Shown here: positions 46,191 to 57,480 of the stretch, in pieces
Layout of the letters: the number at the start of each line of letters is the position of its first letter
Numbering within the stretch: position 1 is the first letter of the stretch
DNA from: Icerya purchasi
Lineage: Eukaryota; Arthropoda; Insecta; Hemiptera; Monophlebidae
Length of the DNA: 64,000 bases
Assembly: GCA_039619475.1 (NCBI GenBank)
Contig: CM077115.1
Coordinates: forward strand, 594,481,643-594,545,642
Reading direction: 5' to 3'
Notes under the pieces: generated by a model
Seen by the model: only the letters and a program-made list of their open reading frames with translations
What the model was told of the DNA's origin: nothing
Databases searched by the model: none
Made by a program: the position numbers and the translations under genes

Positions 46191-47188
46191 AATACCATTG
46201 CTGAAAAATTGTTTTTAGTACTGAAACGTTAAATAAGAATCATTTTAATAATATTAATATTCTGTATATGTACATTTATGTATACATATATGTATTTGTT
46301 AAATGTGCCCTATCATGTTAACATGGATTGCTGTTGAAATCATTTTTAATTTTAAAATATACTACCGTATTTCCCATTTATTGGCGTTTACTAGGCTGAT
46401 TAATTCTGTTTCTTTCGATTACATGTATATCTTTTTCAAGTCGTGACCGAATAGGAATCCACGGCACTATAATTCCTTATTTCTCTTACATGTGACCATC
46501 TCCGCTAATGAATTAATAAGACCTGGTTACATTTGAATTTTAACTTTCTAAAATGTTGCCCCCTTCCTTATTTCTGTTCTATATTTACCGTCATGTTGAC
46601 CAGAATCCTACGTTCTATTAGTTTAATTTTTCCGATCGCTTTTTTTCCCAAATATTCGATTATTTTGATTCCATGAGATTCAACTATTGTTATCCTGTTT
46701 CTCATTTATTCTTGCAATTATTTCACTTTTCGTATAAGCTTGTACATATGGAATTGGTAATAAAGGCATTCGTAATAATACTTCTACCAAAGCTGTATAG
46801 AAACTATCAAATATACGCAGATTCCCGGTTCTGCCTAAAATTGGACACTTATCTGAAATATCTTATTTTTTAAATAAAAGCAGACGAAAAGAATGCAGAA
46901 TTAATTCTGTCGAATACTACGAGATATCTTCAACATGAAAGCAATTCACGCGCGCACATATGTATATATATCATCTTTCTCCAAGGCAGTGGTGCTTAGT
47001 TTTGAGAATTCAAACTTACTGAAACTGAAGAACGGGATGTAGTGGGGAAAAAATGAAAAAAAAAATATCGATAATCCGTAATTAAAAAATAAACCCTAGA
47101 GATTTTTCTTTTTTTTTTTTTTATTTAGTAAATACTAGAAAAAAAAGTACGAAGTAGACAATTATAACACTATCCAAAGTTTTTCCGT
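46191..47188 (+). other. Intron sequence, nothing recognised
   Basis: AT-rich. A short frame at 46673-46873 is hydrophobic and matches nothing I know. Confidence 0.45.
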
Positions 47189-47192
47189 TTAA

Positions 47193-48685
47193 CACTATTC
47201 CTAACGCGACTGGTCACATGACCGATTGACGATTTTCAATTAAAATTTCCTCCACATAACGAAATGTTACGACTTTTCCCAAAATGTGCCCTTAATGCAT
47301 TTTTCAACATTGATTCATTTTTTTCATATTTACTTTCCGAGAAAAAATTGCAATGTGACTTATCTACCGTGACTAGTCATTTGACCGGTCGACGATTTTC
47401 CACTCTCCTTATATGAAAAATAAGTTTTAGTCGATGGGAATGCGGTGTCTAAACATTCAGACGTAACAGAGACATCACATCGTACGTACGTGTTGAATGT
47501 AGTAAATATAGCGGGTGAAACCGATAATATCTTGTAATAAGTTTTATGTTTTATTTTTTTATCCATTTAATTATGGGCAAAAATACCTTTACAGAGATCA
47601 TGAAATTTATTAGATTTGACGATAGAAATCAGCGGAGCCAACGCTTACAAACCGATAGGTTCGCTTTGGTTTCTCCAAAGTCTGGTACAAGTTCATTGAA
47701 ATGAATCAAAACTTTTATAAGCCAGGACTATATATTACTGTTGGTGGCCAATTATTTCCGGCAAAAGCACGGTGTAGATTCACTCAGCACATGCCAATTT
47801 GGCATCAAATTTTGGAAAGTTTTCGACGTAAACATCAAGTATATAGTAAACAGCTTTCCATTATTACTATTAGCAAAGAAAACTACGAGTGTTGGAACAG
47901 TTCGACCAAACAGTAGAGAGCTATCGAAATCGGCGAAAGGAAGACATGATAATATGGAACTTTTTTTAACAAAATTGTATCGATTAAATAATTGTATTTT
48001 AACAATTTACAAAGCTAAGCGAAAGAACAAAGTTCATATCTTGAGTTTAATGCATAACTTTGTAGGAATTGAAGGAAATAATGCCCGTATACCCGAAACA
48101 ATCACGTTATATAACAATATTCAGTGTAGATGTAACCGACCAAAATGGCCAGACATTATACGGTAGAATCCAAATTTCGGAAATGGCCCTTGCACTTGTA
48201 TTTTTTAATATTCTGGGCTTAGCCGCGATAAACGCATAGATATTATATAAGGAAACTACGGGCGAGAAAATTTCCAGATAGGACTTTTTATTTAAATTGG
48301 CAGAGAAACTTGTCGCCAAATATTAAAAGGAGCTACAGCTGGGGAAGGAAAATGAAGCGGTACTAGTCAGTAATAGAATTAAAGGTTTTCGTAAAAAGAA
48401 AACATGCCAAATATTGTAAAAATAATAAAACGAATAAAATTTGTTTGAAATGTAAGAAGTACGTATGTGGTGCATTTAAAAAGCCTATTTGTAAAAAAAT
48501 GTAATAAAATTGAATAAAATGTTAATTTTTTAGATTTCAATAAAAGAGAGTATATTATTTATTTCGAAAAATTACCTTTTATCTTTATTACATATTAAAA
48601 TTTCAATTTTTTTTTGATAACCGGTAATTTAATTGGTCGCGGTAGGAATAGAAGGTATAAATGAAGTGTGTTGCTAGGAATAGTG
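47193..48685 (+). mobile_element. piggyBac transposon remnant
   Basis: The left end cactattcctaacg follows TTAA (47189-47192). The right end has the inverted counterpart ctaggaatagtg, ending at 48685 and followed by ttca, one change from TTAA. Frames at 47575-48166 give FTEIMKFIRFDDRNQRSQRL and LFPAKARCRFTQHMP, then FGIKFWKVFDVNIKYIVNSF and TVRPNSRELSKSAKG. Around 48330-48510 a Cys-rich C-terminus is broken. The first catalytic Asp motif (VDEQL) reads VGGQL, so catalysis is lost; the second Asp (FDV) is present. It is shorter than usual piggyBac elements (about 2.4 kb). Inner repeats like gactggtcacatgaccg occur at 47207 and 47371. Confidence 0.92.
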
Positions 48686-49234
48686 TTCATTTTCAGTTTT
48701 TTTTTTGTTTTGTGGTATTTTGTTTTAGCTGCCTTTTCGTGTCTCATTGACCAGTCAATAAATTTTTAAAACCTTCTTCTTTTCCATATATGGACTATCA
48801 AAAGCTGCTTCTAAAGTTTTGAAATTCTGACAAGAAATCCATTAAATAAATAAAAAAAAAACATTTAAATAAGTTATGCAGTTTCGTTAGTGTCGATTTC
48901 TGTATTTCAGTATTTGCAAGTTTAGTATTACGTTTTTATTTCCTTCGTTGTTTCGTTTTTTGCATAAATGACCCGGTTTAATACAATATTTTTCACTGTT
49001 TTGTACCATTAAAATTGACTTGATTGCCTTTTGAATTTAGAATTTTTTTTTTTTGAACGTAATTACGTACGTTATACAGAAAGATTAATGTTTATAGCGT
49101 GTTTAGTTCTATTGCTAACTTTCATATGCATATATATTATTATTATTATTATTATTTTTTGATGTTACATTACACATTGTAATATTTTGGGATAAATAAA
49201 TATGTTTTTATACATGTTATTATTTTTTGTGTAG
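48686..49234 (+). other. End of intron 5, nothing recognised
   Basis: AT-rich with a short (ATT)n run near 49135-49156. The acceptor gtag ends at 49234. Confidence 0.5.
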
Positions 49235-49363
49235 GGCGTAAAGAATGGACTTCAAACTATCGAAAGCCGTCGGTCAGACTTGGTTTCGAAACATACTAAA
49301 ATAAATGAAGATAGTTTACTAATATCGCAGTTTATAAACACCTTTTATGAAAAATATAACCAG
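49235..49363 (+). CDS. Spectrin-repeat gene, visible exon 6 (internal)
   Basis: Internal exon of 129 nt in phase 0, coding residues 337-379: GVKNGLQTIESRRSDLVSKH, then LISQFINTFYEKYNQ. The acceptor is gtag and the donor GTAATG starts at 49364. It joins exon 5 (PYSY) after 13 kb of transposon-rich intron. The FINTFYEKYNQIFSW block across the exon 6/7 junction is the best landmark. Confidence 0.88.
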
Positions 49364-51575
49364 GTAATGTTTCATTATATTGTAGCAAATGTATTATTTT
49401 TAATAATGTTTTCTACCATTCGTGTATAGATAGTAAGACTTATGCTTGAATGTGAATATGAAAAAATTATTAATGAACTGTATTATTCGACTTGATGTGG
49501 CAACAGATTTTCAAATTTTCCTATTTGATGTAATTAATGTAGAGTCGTAATTTTGCCTGTGCTAAGTATGTTCCAAAAAGTGGATTTAAAAAAAAAATAT
49601 CCGTCAAACTGCTCTCTTTGAAATTTTTTGATTCCTATCTGTTCTTAGGAGCAACAACATAAAAGACATTTAAAGTGTACTGTATAACAAAACTGGCGCA
49701 TTCCAGACCGAACCATAATTTCTTTTATGACACGGATGTATGAATCGACATTATTAAGTATAAGAAAAATGTATTCTATCTTAATTTATTTCATTAAAAA
49801 CTATTCTTTCATTACACTACAACATGTAGCTGTATTTTACTATTGTCATTAATTATTACCGTTGTGGTAATACTATCGAAAAATATAAGTATAAAAACGA
49901 TAACAAAACGAAAAAAATCGATTGCGGTAAGTAAATCAAAAATATCGCCAAGTAGGTAATAACATAAATTTTACTTGGAAATTATATTAATAAAATGGTT
50001 AAAACGTGAAAACAATTTCAACTTTTTAGCAGCACCCAAGTGAAAATTAAACAAAAACGAGATTTTGACAAGCTATAACCGATTTTTGATTAAAGACTGA
50101 AGATGAATTAAAAGCAAAATTAAGTCTTTAAAAAAGACTGGTAATCCATATAAACAGACTTTTCACTATTAAAATGTTTTTAAAAGAATGTGGAATTGAA
50201 CGAGCGAGATCGAATATTGTGGCTTCGAACAGAGAATTAAAACAGTATTTAAAGGGATAAATTAACAAAATTCGAGAACAACTGTTAGAAATAAACGGAG
50301 AAAATGAACCGCGCCAAAATCGAACAGTTCCAAATAAAAATTACATTATTAAGAGAGTGTCTCCGTATTGTTGAATAGTATGGTAAGAAAAGGAATGTTA
50401 TAATAAATGCAATACCGACTTTTAGAAATGAAATAGAAGAAAACTTGTCTGCAGCCTGTTTTGTCATTAGCGAAAAAGATTTGGAGATTTCACTTCAGGC
50501 GTAAGATATTAATATACTTCGTATATTACTTCTAGTAGGCAAAGATACAAATAAGTAGATAACAACGAAATAGTCGTATGAAGGAAAAAAAGTTATTAGG
50601 AAAGCAGTCGAAAGCTTTATAAGGAAGTCGTTTATGTAGACAAACATTCAACTTGCAAAACTCACAAAATCATTGCTACAGTTCAGCGGTGAAAATATCA
50701 TACGCAAATGATATATTTGCAAAAGGAAAAGTCAATAAAGAAAAAGGAAATTGTTTTTTTGTAATTTTCAGTCAAGGAAATTCGTCAGTATCATATATGA
50801 AGCGATGATTGAAATAACAGTCGAAAAGTACCCCAAGAAGGAGCAATATGTGTTAGGCTTGTTACTGCTGAACTCAAGTAACTTCTCTCCAATAAGAATT
50901 GCAATCACCGCGCAGTTGTTGGTTATAGAATACCACCACTATATTGAATTATACAATTTAAATTCTAATAATTTCATTCCAAATGTTCTGTAACTGACGA
51001 GGTTGGTGGATATAGGTTGTATGAATTTAAAAGTGTAATCGAAAACATAAATTGGGATGTTGTACGGATTTTAAGATGGAATTTAAAAAAAAAAAAAAAA
51101 AAAATGTTGAACAAGCCTAACAGTATTCGAAGTAGGCTACAAATCGAAAAAATCGTAATTTAATCACGCGGACCATTTTAGTAAGTTCAACGGAATAGGT
51201 TAAAACAGTGCTCAAATGGAAACCAGTAGAGAATATACGAGCATATCAAAAAGAAAACTATTAAGAAGATGTGTTTAGATGAAATGGCAAACTGGATGTA
51301 ATGTAGTCTAGACAAGCACAAAATAGGCTGAGTTGGAGGCGAGTAATGGAGACCTATTCTTTATGTTAAACAGGATAAGGATTGATACCGTTAATTTCAA
51401 ACCAAGACAGTAATTAATTTGAACTATAAAGTGTAAAAAATTTATTTATATACGAGTAACTGAAGCTCTTTATATTACTGGAGAGGAGTATGAATAATCG
51501 AAAAGTGTATAATATATTTTACGTCATTGGTTTAGTATGATGAGCATTTATGTGTTTTTTTACATTGTTGTTTAG
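49364..51575 (+). other. Intron 6 with an unassigned decayed coding-like stretch
   Basis: From about 50040 to 51300 the + strand is purine-rich and shows runs of Lys/Glu-rich broken frames, for example RNEIEENLSAACFVISEKDL near 50426 and an 80-codon frame at 50751-50993 (IIYEAMIEITVEKYPKKEQY). It looks like an old element reading on the + strand, but I cannot name the family. Confidence 0.35.
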
Positions 51576-51698
51576 ATATTTTCATGGATCATTACAAGTT
51601 TGGAGGCGTCTATAAATGACTACAAAGATATGGGCAATAATCTAATGGCTGCTAAAGATTTTTTACAAGTACATCAGCAGTTACTGATGAATATGAAG
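51576..51698 (+). CDS. Spectrin-repeat gene, visible exon 7 (internal)
   Basis: Internal exon of 123 nt in phase 0, coding residues 380-420: IFSWIITSLEASINDYKDMG, then DFLQVHQQLLMNMK. The acceptor tgtttag ends at 51575, and the donor GTTAGT begins at 51699. W383 fits a helix-A tryptophan. It is short enough to be missed by ORF length alone. Confidence 0.88.
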
Positions 51699-52799
51699 GT
51701 TAGTTAATTTTATATTTACGCTAACGTATTTTAAATCTGCCGGGTAAAAATTGTTCTTAAAGTAGTTTACAAAACAACCGGAACTTATTCTTACAAATTT
51801 TTTTTGTGCATATTGCATTTATTTAAAAAGTTGTTGAATTTAAGTTTTTCTCGATAACTCTAGTTTTTTTATATATCATTTAAAACAGGTATTTTAGGAA
51901 AAAGCATATTAAGTTATCTTGTGACTAGTTAAATGTGTGCAATTAAGTAACTGCTTGTCAGAATGTTGTGGTGTATAGCTGCTGTTCAATTTATACTTAG
52001 ATTAGAGTAGGCAAGAAACTAACTGTTTTCATTAGGATAAACTTTGCCCTATCCCCCTAATTTCTCCCTTTACTTTCTTCAAATTTTTCCGTTTTATCTT
52101 ATCTAATTTTCGATATTAGTATATATGTATAAATAATCGAAATATGAAGTAACATTTTTCATTTCAAAATTATTATTTTAATTTTATTAATCCTTTCATT
52201 TAATTAATTTTTTTGTTTAAGTGAAACATTTTTAGTCACGTTCGATCGACAAACATTTACAATTAACCAGTAAATTATGTATTAGTAAAATATTTTTCTT
52301 TTAAATTTTTATTTCTCATTTATTAATCGCAAATTTGATGATGGACGAAGAATTGTAGTAGCGAAAATTTACGTGTAAAAGTTAATCAGACAATCTCGGT
52401 GATATTATAGGTTTTGTAAGTTTTAATTTAGTTCCATTTCTTATTAATCATTAATAATACGATGAAAATAAAATTTTACATTTTCGGCAGTTTCCGGATA
52501 AAATCGTTTAGGATGTCAAAAAATGTTCATTTGCGCATTTCGAAAAATCCCATATCATTGCTTTTTCGAATTTTTAGTATCTTACTTTTTCGTCCGCTTC
52601 GCACGAAATTTTTACTAAAACTTTTCCCGGGCAAAGGAGTAAGTTAAAGTTTTCAAATTTCGTGTTTCTCAATTTAGCTTTTATATAAATTATATTTAAG
52701 AAAATAAGAGCCGATATTTTTTTAATTTAATTTAATTTAATTTTTTTTTTTTTTATGTGTAAGATACACTTGATGCTATTGCGTTACACCTGTTTATAG
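51699..52799 (+). other. Intron 7, nothing recognised
   Basis: 1.1-kb AT-rich intron. The short frame at 52462-52647 is basic and unlike any family I know. A T-rich run lies at 52737-52754. Confidence 0.5.
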
Positions 52800-53147
52800 G
52801 ACAGAAATGAAGACATTGTTAATTTATCCGAGTTAATCGATTGTAACGATTTTAAAAACCTGAATGTTGATACGAAGTTGGACATTGAAAACAAAGTGAA
52901 AACTATCGAAAATTATTGGTTACATCTGGAGAATATTCTGAAGCAAAGAATAGAACTATGCTTGACGTATATCGAGATTCACAGTAATGCGAATTTAATT
53001 ACGAACGAAATGGACAATTTCGACCGAACTTTGCAGCAGCCTGCAACAAACGAAACCCGTATCGAACTTGAAAGGTCATGGTCCAGAATACGGAACAATA
53101 AGCAGCAGTTGAAAATATCGATTGAAAAGTTCCTGAACTTGGCAAAA
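52800..53147 (+). CDS. Spectrin-repeat gene, visible exon 8 (internal)
   Basis: The longest visible exon, 348 nt in phase 0, coding residues 421-536: DRNEDIVNLSELIDCNDFKN, KVKTIENYWLHLENILKQRI and ELERSWSRIRNNKQQLKISI. W460 matches the conserved helix-A tryptophan, followed by LxxxLxxR spacing. The acceptor tatag ends at 52799, and the donor GTAATT starts at 53148. The open frame continues past the donor into hydrophobic intron sequence, which I do not include. Confidence 0.92.
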
Positions 53148-54289
53148 GTAATTTTCATGTTATATTTCACATCTGCACTTTATACTTTAATAATATCCGT
53201 AATTGTTCGTCACGTAAAGTAGTGTGCTATTAAATGAATGATTTTTATGAAATCTGGAAAAGTTGCTTAAGGAAAAATTAACCTTTCCGAACACAAGAAG
53301 TGTAGATAACTGAATTTTGATATACTCTTATCGCGGTATTCATTGCTTGAAACGTTTAAAGCGATCTTGAAATAATATTTGTATTCATGTTGTTATTATT
53401 GGGGTACGGTCCCGTGTTATTTATATTCATCTAAAGAGGTCGGCTCTCTTCGGTAAAGCCAAAAAAACAACGTCTAGAGAGCTGGTGCAATACGCTAAGG
53501 CAGCTGCTAAGGATAAGGATTGCTTTCGGATGTGGTGATATTGAAGGCAGGAGATGATAAACGCTAAAGTAGAATATAAAACGTTAAAAAATTTTTGCGG
53601 TGAATGTATAAATAAATAGAACGTTTACGTTTAGAATCAGAGCGTGATCTTTTTATTTAATGCCGATCGGATGATATGATATTTAACATTACAATTTAAA
53701 AAAAAAGCAAAAAACAAAAACAATTTTAACGTCTTTATCTCAGGTAACTAAAAAAAAAAATCTTAATAGAATTACGTGAGTTGGGAAAACTCGGATTTCA
53801 AATGTAAAATAAAAGATATAAAATTCTTTATTAACCAAACAAATTGACGGTGATATTTTGGAGCAGTTATACGTTTGAACACTTTTACAAAATCTACCAA
53901 TTTAAGTGGTTATTTCTTGTTGATATTTATTATTAAAAAAAAAAAAAAAATTAATTTATTAAGTAGAAAATGTTTTTTCGTATGTTTGAGGACAAAATTA
54001 AAAAAAAAAATAATTGTAGTCCAATTATTTGTGAATATTTTTTTAGAGCTTAATTTAACATTTACTTAAATTATATTAAATAAAAGCGTGGATAGATAGT
54101 AGAATTGTAATTTCGGCGATAAAGTTTATATAAAAGTACCTAAAAATAAATTAGCAAGGTTGAATATGGGAACAATATTTAGCCATTTTTTATTAAGCTA
54201 TCATAAAATGAGTAAATTAATTTTATACTATTTTCATTATTTATTTATTTGGCACTTGCTGCTAGGCTAATCTTTTTTAAATGGCGAGC
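53148..54289 (+). other. Start of intron 8, nothing recognised
   Basis: AT-rich. The 53400-53560 stretch is less AT-rich (it translates as GKAKKTTSRELVQYAKAAA in one frame) and may be a small transposon relic; the family is not recognised. Confidence 0.4.
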
Positions 54290-54850
54290 ATTCAGTGAGA
54301 TTTTCTTTTGTTAACCCAGAAGATCAGAATAAGTTGCGTAAACGATTTCATGAATACGAAATAATTTCTAATGGAAATAATAGCGAAAAAAAAATTAAAG
54401 ACCAAAAATACGTTTCGTACTAAGCAAATTTCGGCGAATTTTAAAAAGTGGGTCACCAGTGACGAAAGTTGAGCATACCATGTTAACGTAAGAAAGTACG
54501 ACATAATAATAAACTTGCAGTTTTGCGAAGATTAAAACGGTTAGACAAGTCGCTGTTCGCCGAAAATTGTGCTAATTGCATTTTACGATTATTTCGGAAT
54601 AATTTATAAGCATTTCGCATCTCCTAAAACGATCGTGAATGTCCTTTATTACCACAACATCTCTAAACATTGCGAACATTACAGCAAAAATATCCGATTT
54701 AAAGAATGCTTAGATAAAATCACTTCATCGGGACAATGCGCGGCTTTATGCGGTGAAAATCGTTCAAGAATTTTTGAAGAAATTCAAAATTTCGGTAATG
54801 ACGCATCCTTCAGCTCAAACCTAGTGAGTATTGGTTGTTTCCAATACTAA
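54290..54850 (+). other. Unassigned coding-like stretch
   Basis: The + strand reads VNPEDQNKLRKRFHEYEIIS near 54312, then broken frames, then a 93-codon frame at 54569-54850 with KHCEHYSKNIRFKECLDKIT and GQCAALCGENRSRIFEEIQN. This looks more like decayed coding sequence than chance AT-rich DNA. It does not continue the spectrin-type gene, because exons 8 and 9 join directly in frame. Function unknown. Confidence 0.35.
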
Positions 54851-54998
54851 AAAGTTAAATTAAAAGTTCAAAGATTTGAGTTAGATGCAGATATTTTCAC
54901 TCTGTGCACAAGTTTATGAGGGCATAACACAAGATGAGTGCGAAAGGACAATAATAGTAAAATAGGAAGAAACAATGTGTCGATATATTCAGTACAAG

Positions 54999-55566
54999 CA
55001 GTGGCGGATCAACGGTGGGGTGGGGGGGGGTAAAGAACCAAAGCCTCTATGAAAAAATTTGTTGCAACAAATAAAATTAATTTATACTATAATAGATTTG
55101 TATAAATGTTAACTATGGATTTAATTATAACTAATATTTAATACTGTTCTCTAGTAAAAATATTAATGTTACGTTTTTATTTTATTTTAAACCCAACTGT
55201 TATCGATATTTTGCCTTTCTTATTTATTTTGTAATTTTAATTAAAAATAGTTCAATGAAAAATATATATATTTTTAATAATTGCTCATGAAGAAAGAATT
55301 CGGATCGGATTATTAACAAAAATAAAAAAGAAGTAAAGTCTAATAAAAATACTACCTTTCTTACTGTTCAAATTCTAAGCTACCATTTTAGTTAGAATTT
55401 TATAATTTTTTTATTTTTTACCTAAAAATAGAATAAAATTTAAATTAAATTGCAATAATTATGTATTTTTAAAACATTTTTAAATTTCTAAAGAGATCGT
55501 TATTTAATCAAATCTACTGCCTACCATAGAAGATATTATGTAATTATATAACTTCCCCCTCCCAAA
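54999..55566 (+). mobile_element. hAT-like MITE, copy 2 (3' end lost)
   Basis: Starts cagtggcggatcaac and follows copy 1 (15635-16245) block by block: gatgaaaaaatttgtt-like, atactataaaagatttgtat-like and aatgttacgttttta. It breaks off near 55566, before the expected tggatcc end, close to the R1-like LINE. Confidence 0.7.
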
Positions 55567-55599
55567 TTTGCTCTGAAAATGTCAAACCATGGGGCTTAA

Positions 55600-57295
55600 G
55601 TTAGAAATTAACGTTTCTAAAATCAAATAAACCAAAAAATAACGGCGATAAAGTCACCAATGTGACAGAGAATCTAAACTATTCCCTACCCTCTGTTTTT
55701 CCATTAGACAGCACTGATAAAGGCAGCAACAAATAGAAAATACAAAGAGAAAACTTTAAACTTCCCATACAGGAAAACATAGCTCATTCACAACGGACTC
55801 CTCTTGATACTTCCGCACTAAATAGCATTATAAAAAATTTTAAAAACAACAAAGCTGCTAGACCTGACAATATTACAAATAAGACACTAAAATTAATCCA
55901 AAAGATGTATCCAAAACTCCTTCCACTCCTATACAAAAAAAATCTCTTCCTTAAACCCATGTAATCCTACTTCATAAATCAAACAAAGATGCATATTTCG
56001 TAAGCTCCTATCGCCCAATATGTCTTTTAAATACTGTAAACAAAATTTACGAAAAACTATTAAAAAATAGGATAACTTGCCACCTGAACTCAACGAACTT
56101 TTTAGATAAAAGACAATTTGGATTCAGACAAGGTCTGTCCACAGAACATGCATCAGCAAGATTAGCAGCAGCCTTAAGAAAAAACCGAACGTTCTCGTCA
56201 TAGGAGTGGATATCAGAAGAGCCTTTGATAACTGTTGGAATCCTGCTTTGTTTGACATTTTAAAATCTATTCTGATCAAAGACATACCATTTACTAAGTA
56301 CAATATATTGCTACCTTAAAAACAGACGTGTAACTCTTCAAATAGGTAATCATAGTGCAAGCACTGAAACCAATAAGGGCTGCCCACAGGGCAACGTTTT
56401 AGGTTCACTTTTCTGGAATATATTATTCAACCAAGCTTTACCATACGACAAGAACGTTGACCTATGCGCATATGTAGGTGACTTACTATTCGTAATAACG
56501 GACGATACAAAAGTTAATCTCGAAAGAACAGCTAACAAAACGCTCGAGTTACTCGGAGCCCAGCTAAATGAAGTGAAGCTTAATCTTTCAGTTGAAAAAT
56601 GCTTTGTGTCCCTTTTCACAAACTTCCTGAAACTAAAAAGGAAAAACATTAAAGTACTTCGAACATTTTAAATACCTTTAAAAAACACATAGACTACACC
56701 ACATTTAGGTTGGATGCTAAATACTATCAATTACTAAAAGTGTGCAGAAATACATGGGGTTTTGATTACAGATACAGACTTGTACTGTACAAGTCACTTG
56801 TTGAGAATGCAGTACGTTACTGTAGCTCTGTGTTTTTTCAACACTTAAAAAAGAAAACCCTAAAACAAAAAATCTACTCTACACAACGTAAATACTTAAT
56901 AAACGTCTGCAGAGCTTATAGAACAATTTCTCACAGCGCCGCTGTTGCTCTTACGGGAGTCCTTTCACTAGACCTAGAAATTAACTATAGATCAATAATT
57001 TTTACCATAAAAATTTTGAATATATTAACGTTCATGTCTATCAAATAATGAACTTTCTATCTCCAATAAATCCTCTTCAGAACAGTTCCTACATGCTAAT
57101 TCACCATGACTTACATATAAATATATCATTAAAACAACTCAAAACATACATTAATAAAAACTATTTCATGTCTATATGGCAAAACTACTGGGAAAGAAAT
57201 ATAGCAGGTCGGCATACCCACAGGCTAATTCCAAATATTAGAAGAACAGGCTTACAGTTAAAACAAGGAAACAAAAATAGTACATTGGAGTGAAG
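55600..57295 (+). mobile_element. R1-clade LINE RT fragment
   Basis: Broken frames give QFGFRQGLSTEHASARLAAA near 56110, VIGVDIRRAFDNCWNPALFD near 56195, GCPQGNVLGSLFWNILFNQA near 56378, then the catalytic block AYVGDLLFVI near 56466, where YADD has become YVGD. Frame 56710-57048 reads CRNTWGFDYRYRLVLYKSLV and RAYRTISHSAAVALTGVLSL, typical of R1-type elements. 57048-57293 adds WQNYWERNIAGRHTHRLIPN. It is inactive through the loss of an active-site Asp and several frameshifts. Confidence 0.85.
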
Positions 57296-57339
57296 AAATG
57301 TTTACACTTAAAACTAACAAAAATGATTTATAATATTAA

Positions 57340-57480
57340 TAACAATGTACACTATCGTATTAAACACTACAGATGTTTCACTTGTATGTATATATTTATT
57401 GTTATATATGTATATAATTAGTATATGCAAGTGAAACTTCTGTAGTGTTTAATTCGAGATTATCTGCACATTGTTATTTA
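57340..57480. repeat. Palindromic hairpin, about 45-base arms
   Basis: The left arm from about 57340 contains ttaaacactacagatgtttc. The right arm to 57480 contains gaaacttctgtagtgtttaa, its near-exact complement, and acaatgt/cacattgt extend the arms outward. The loop is TA-rich. A MITE or foldback is likely. Confidence 0.75.

Noticed and set aside
53400..53560. Possible tRNA or small RNA gene in a less AT-rich patch
   Set aside because: No cloverleaf, A box or B box could be fitted.
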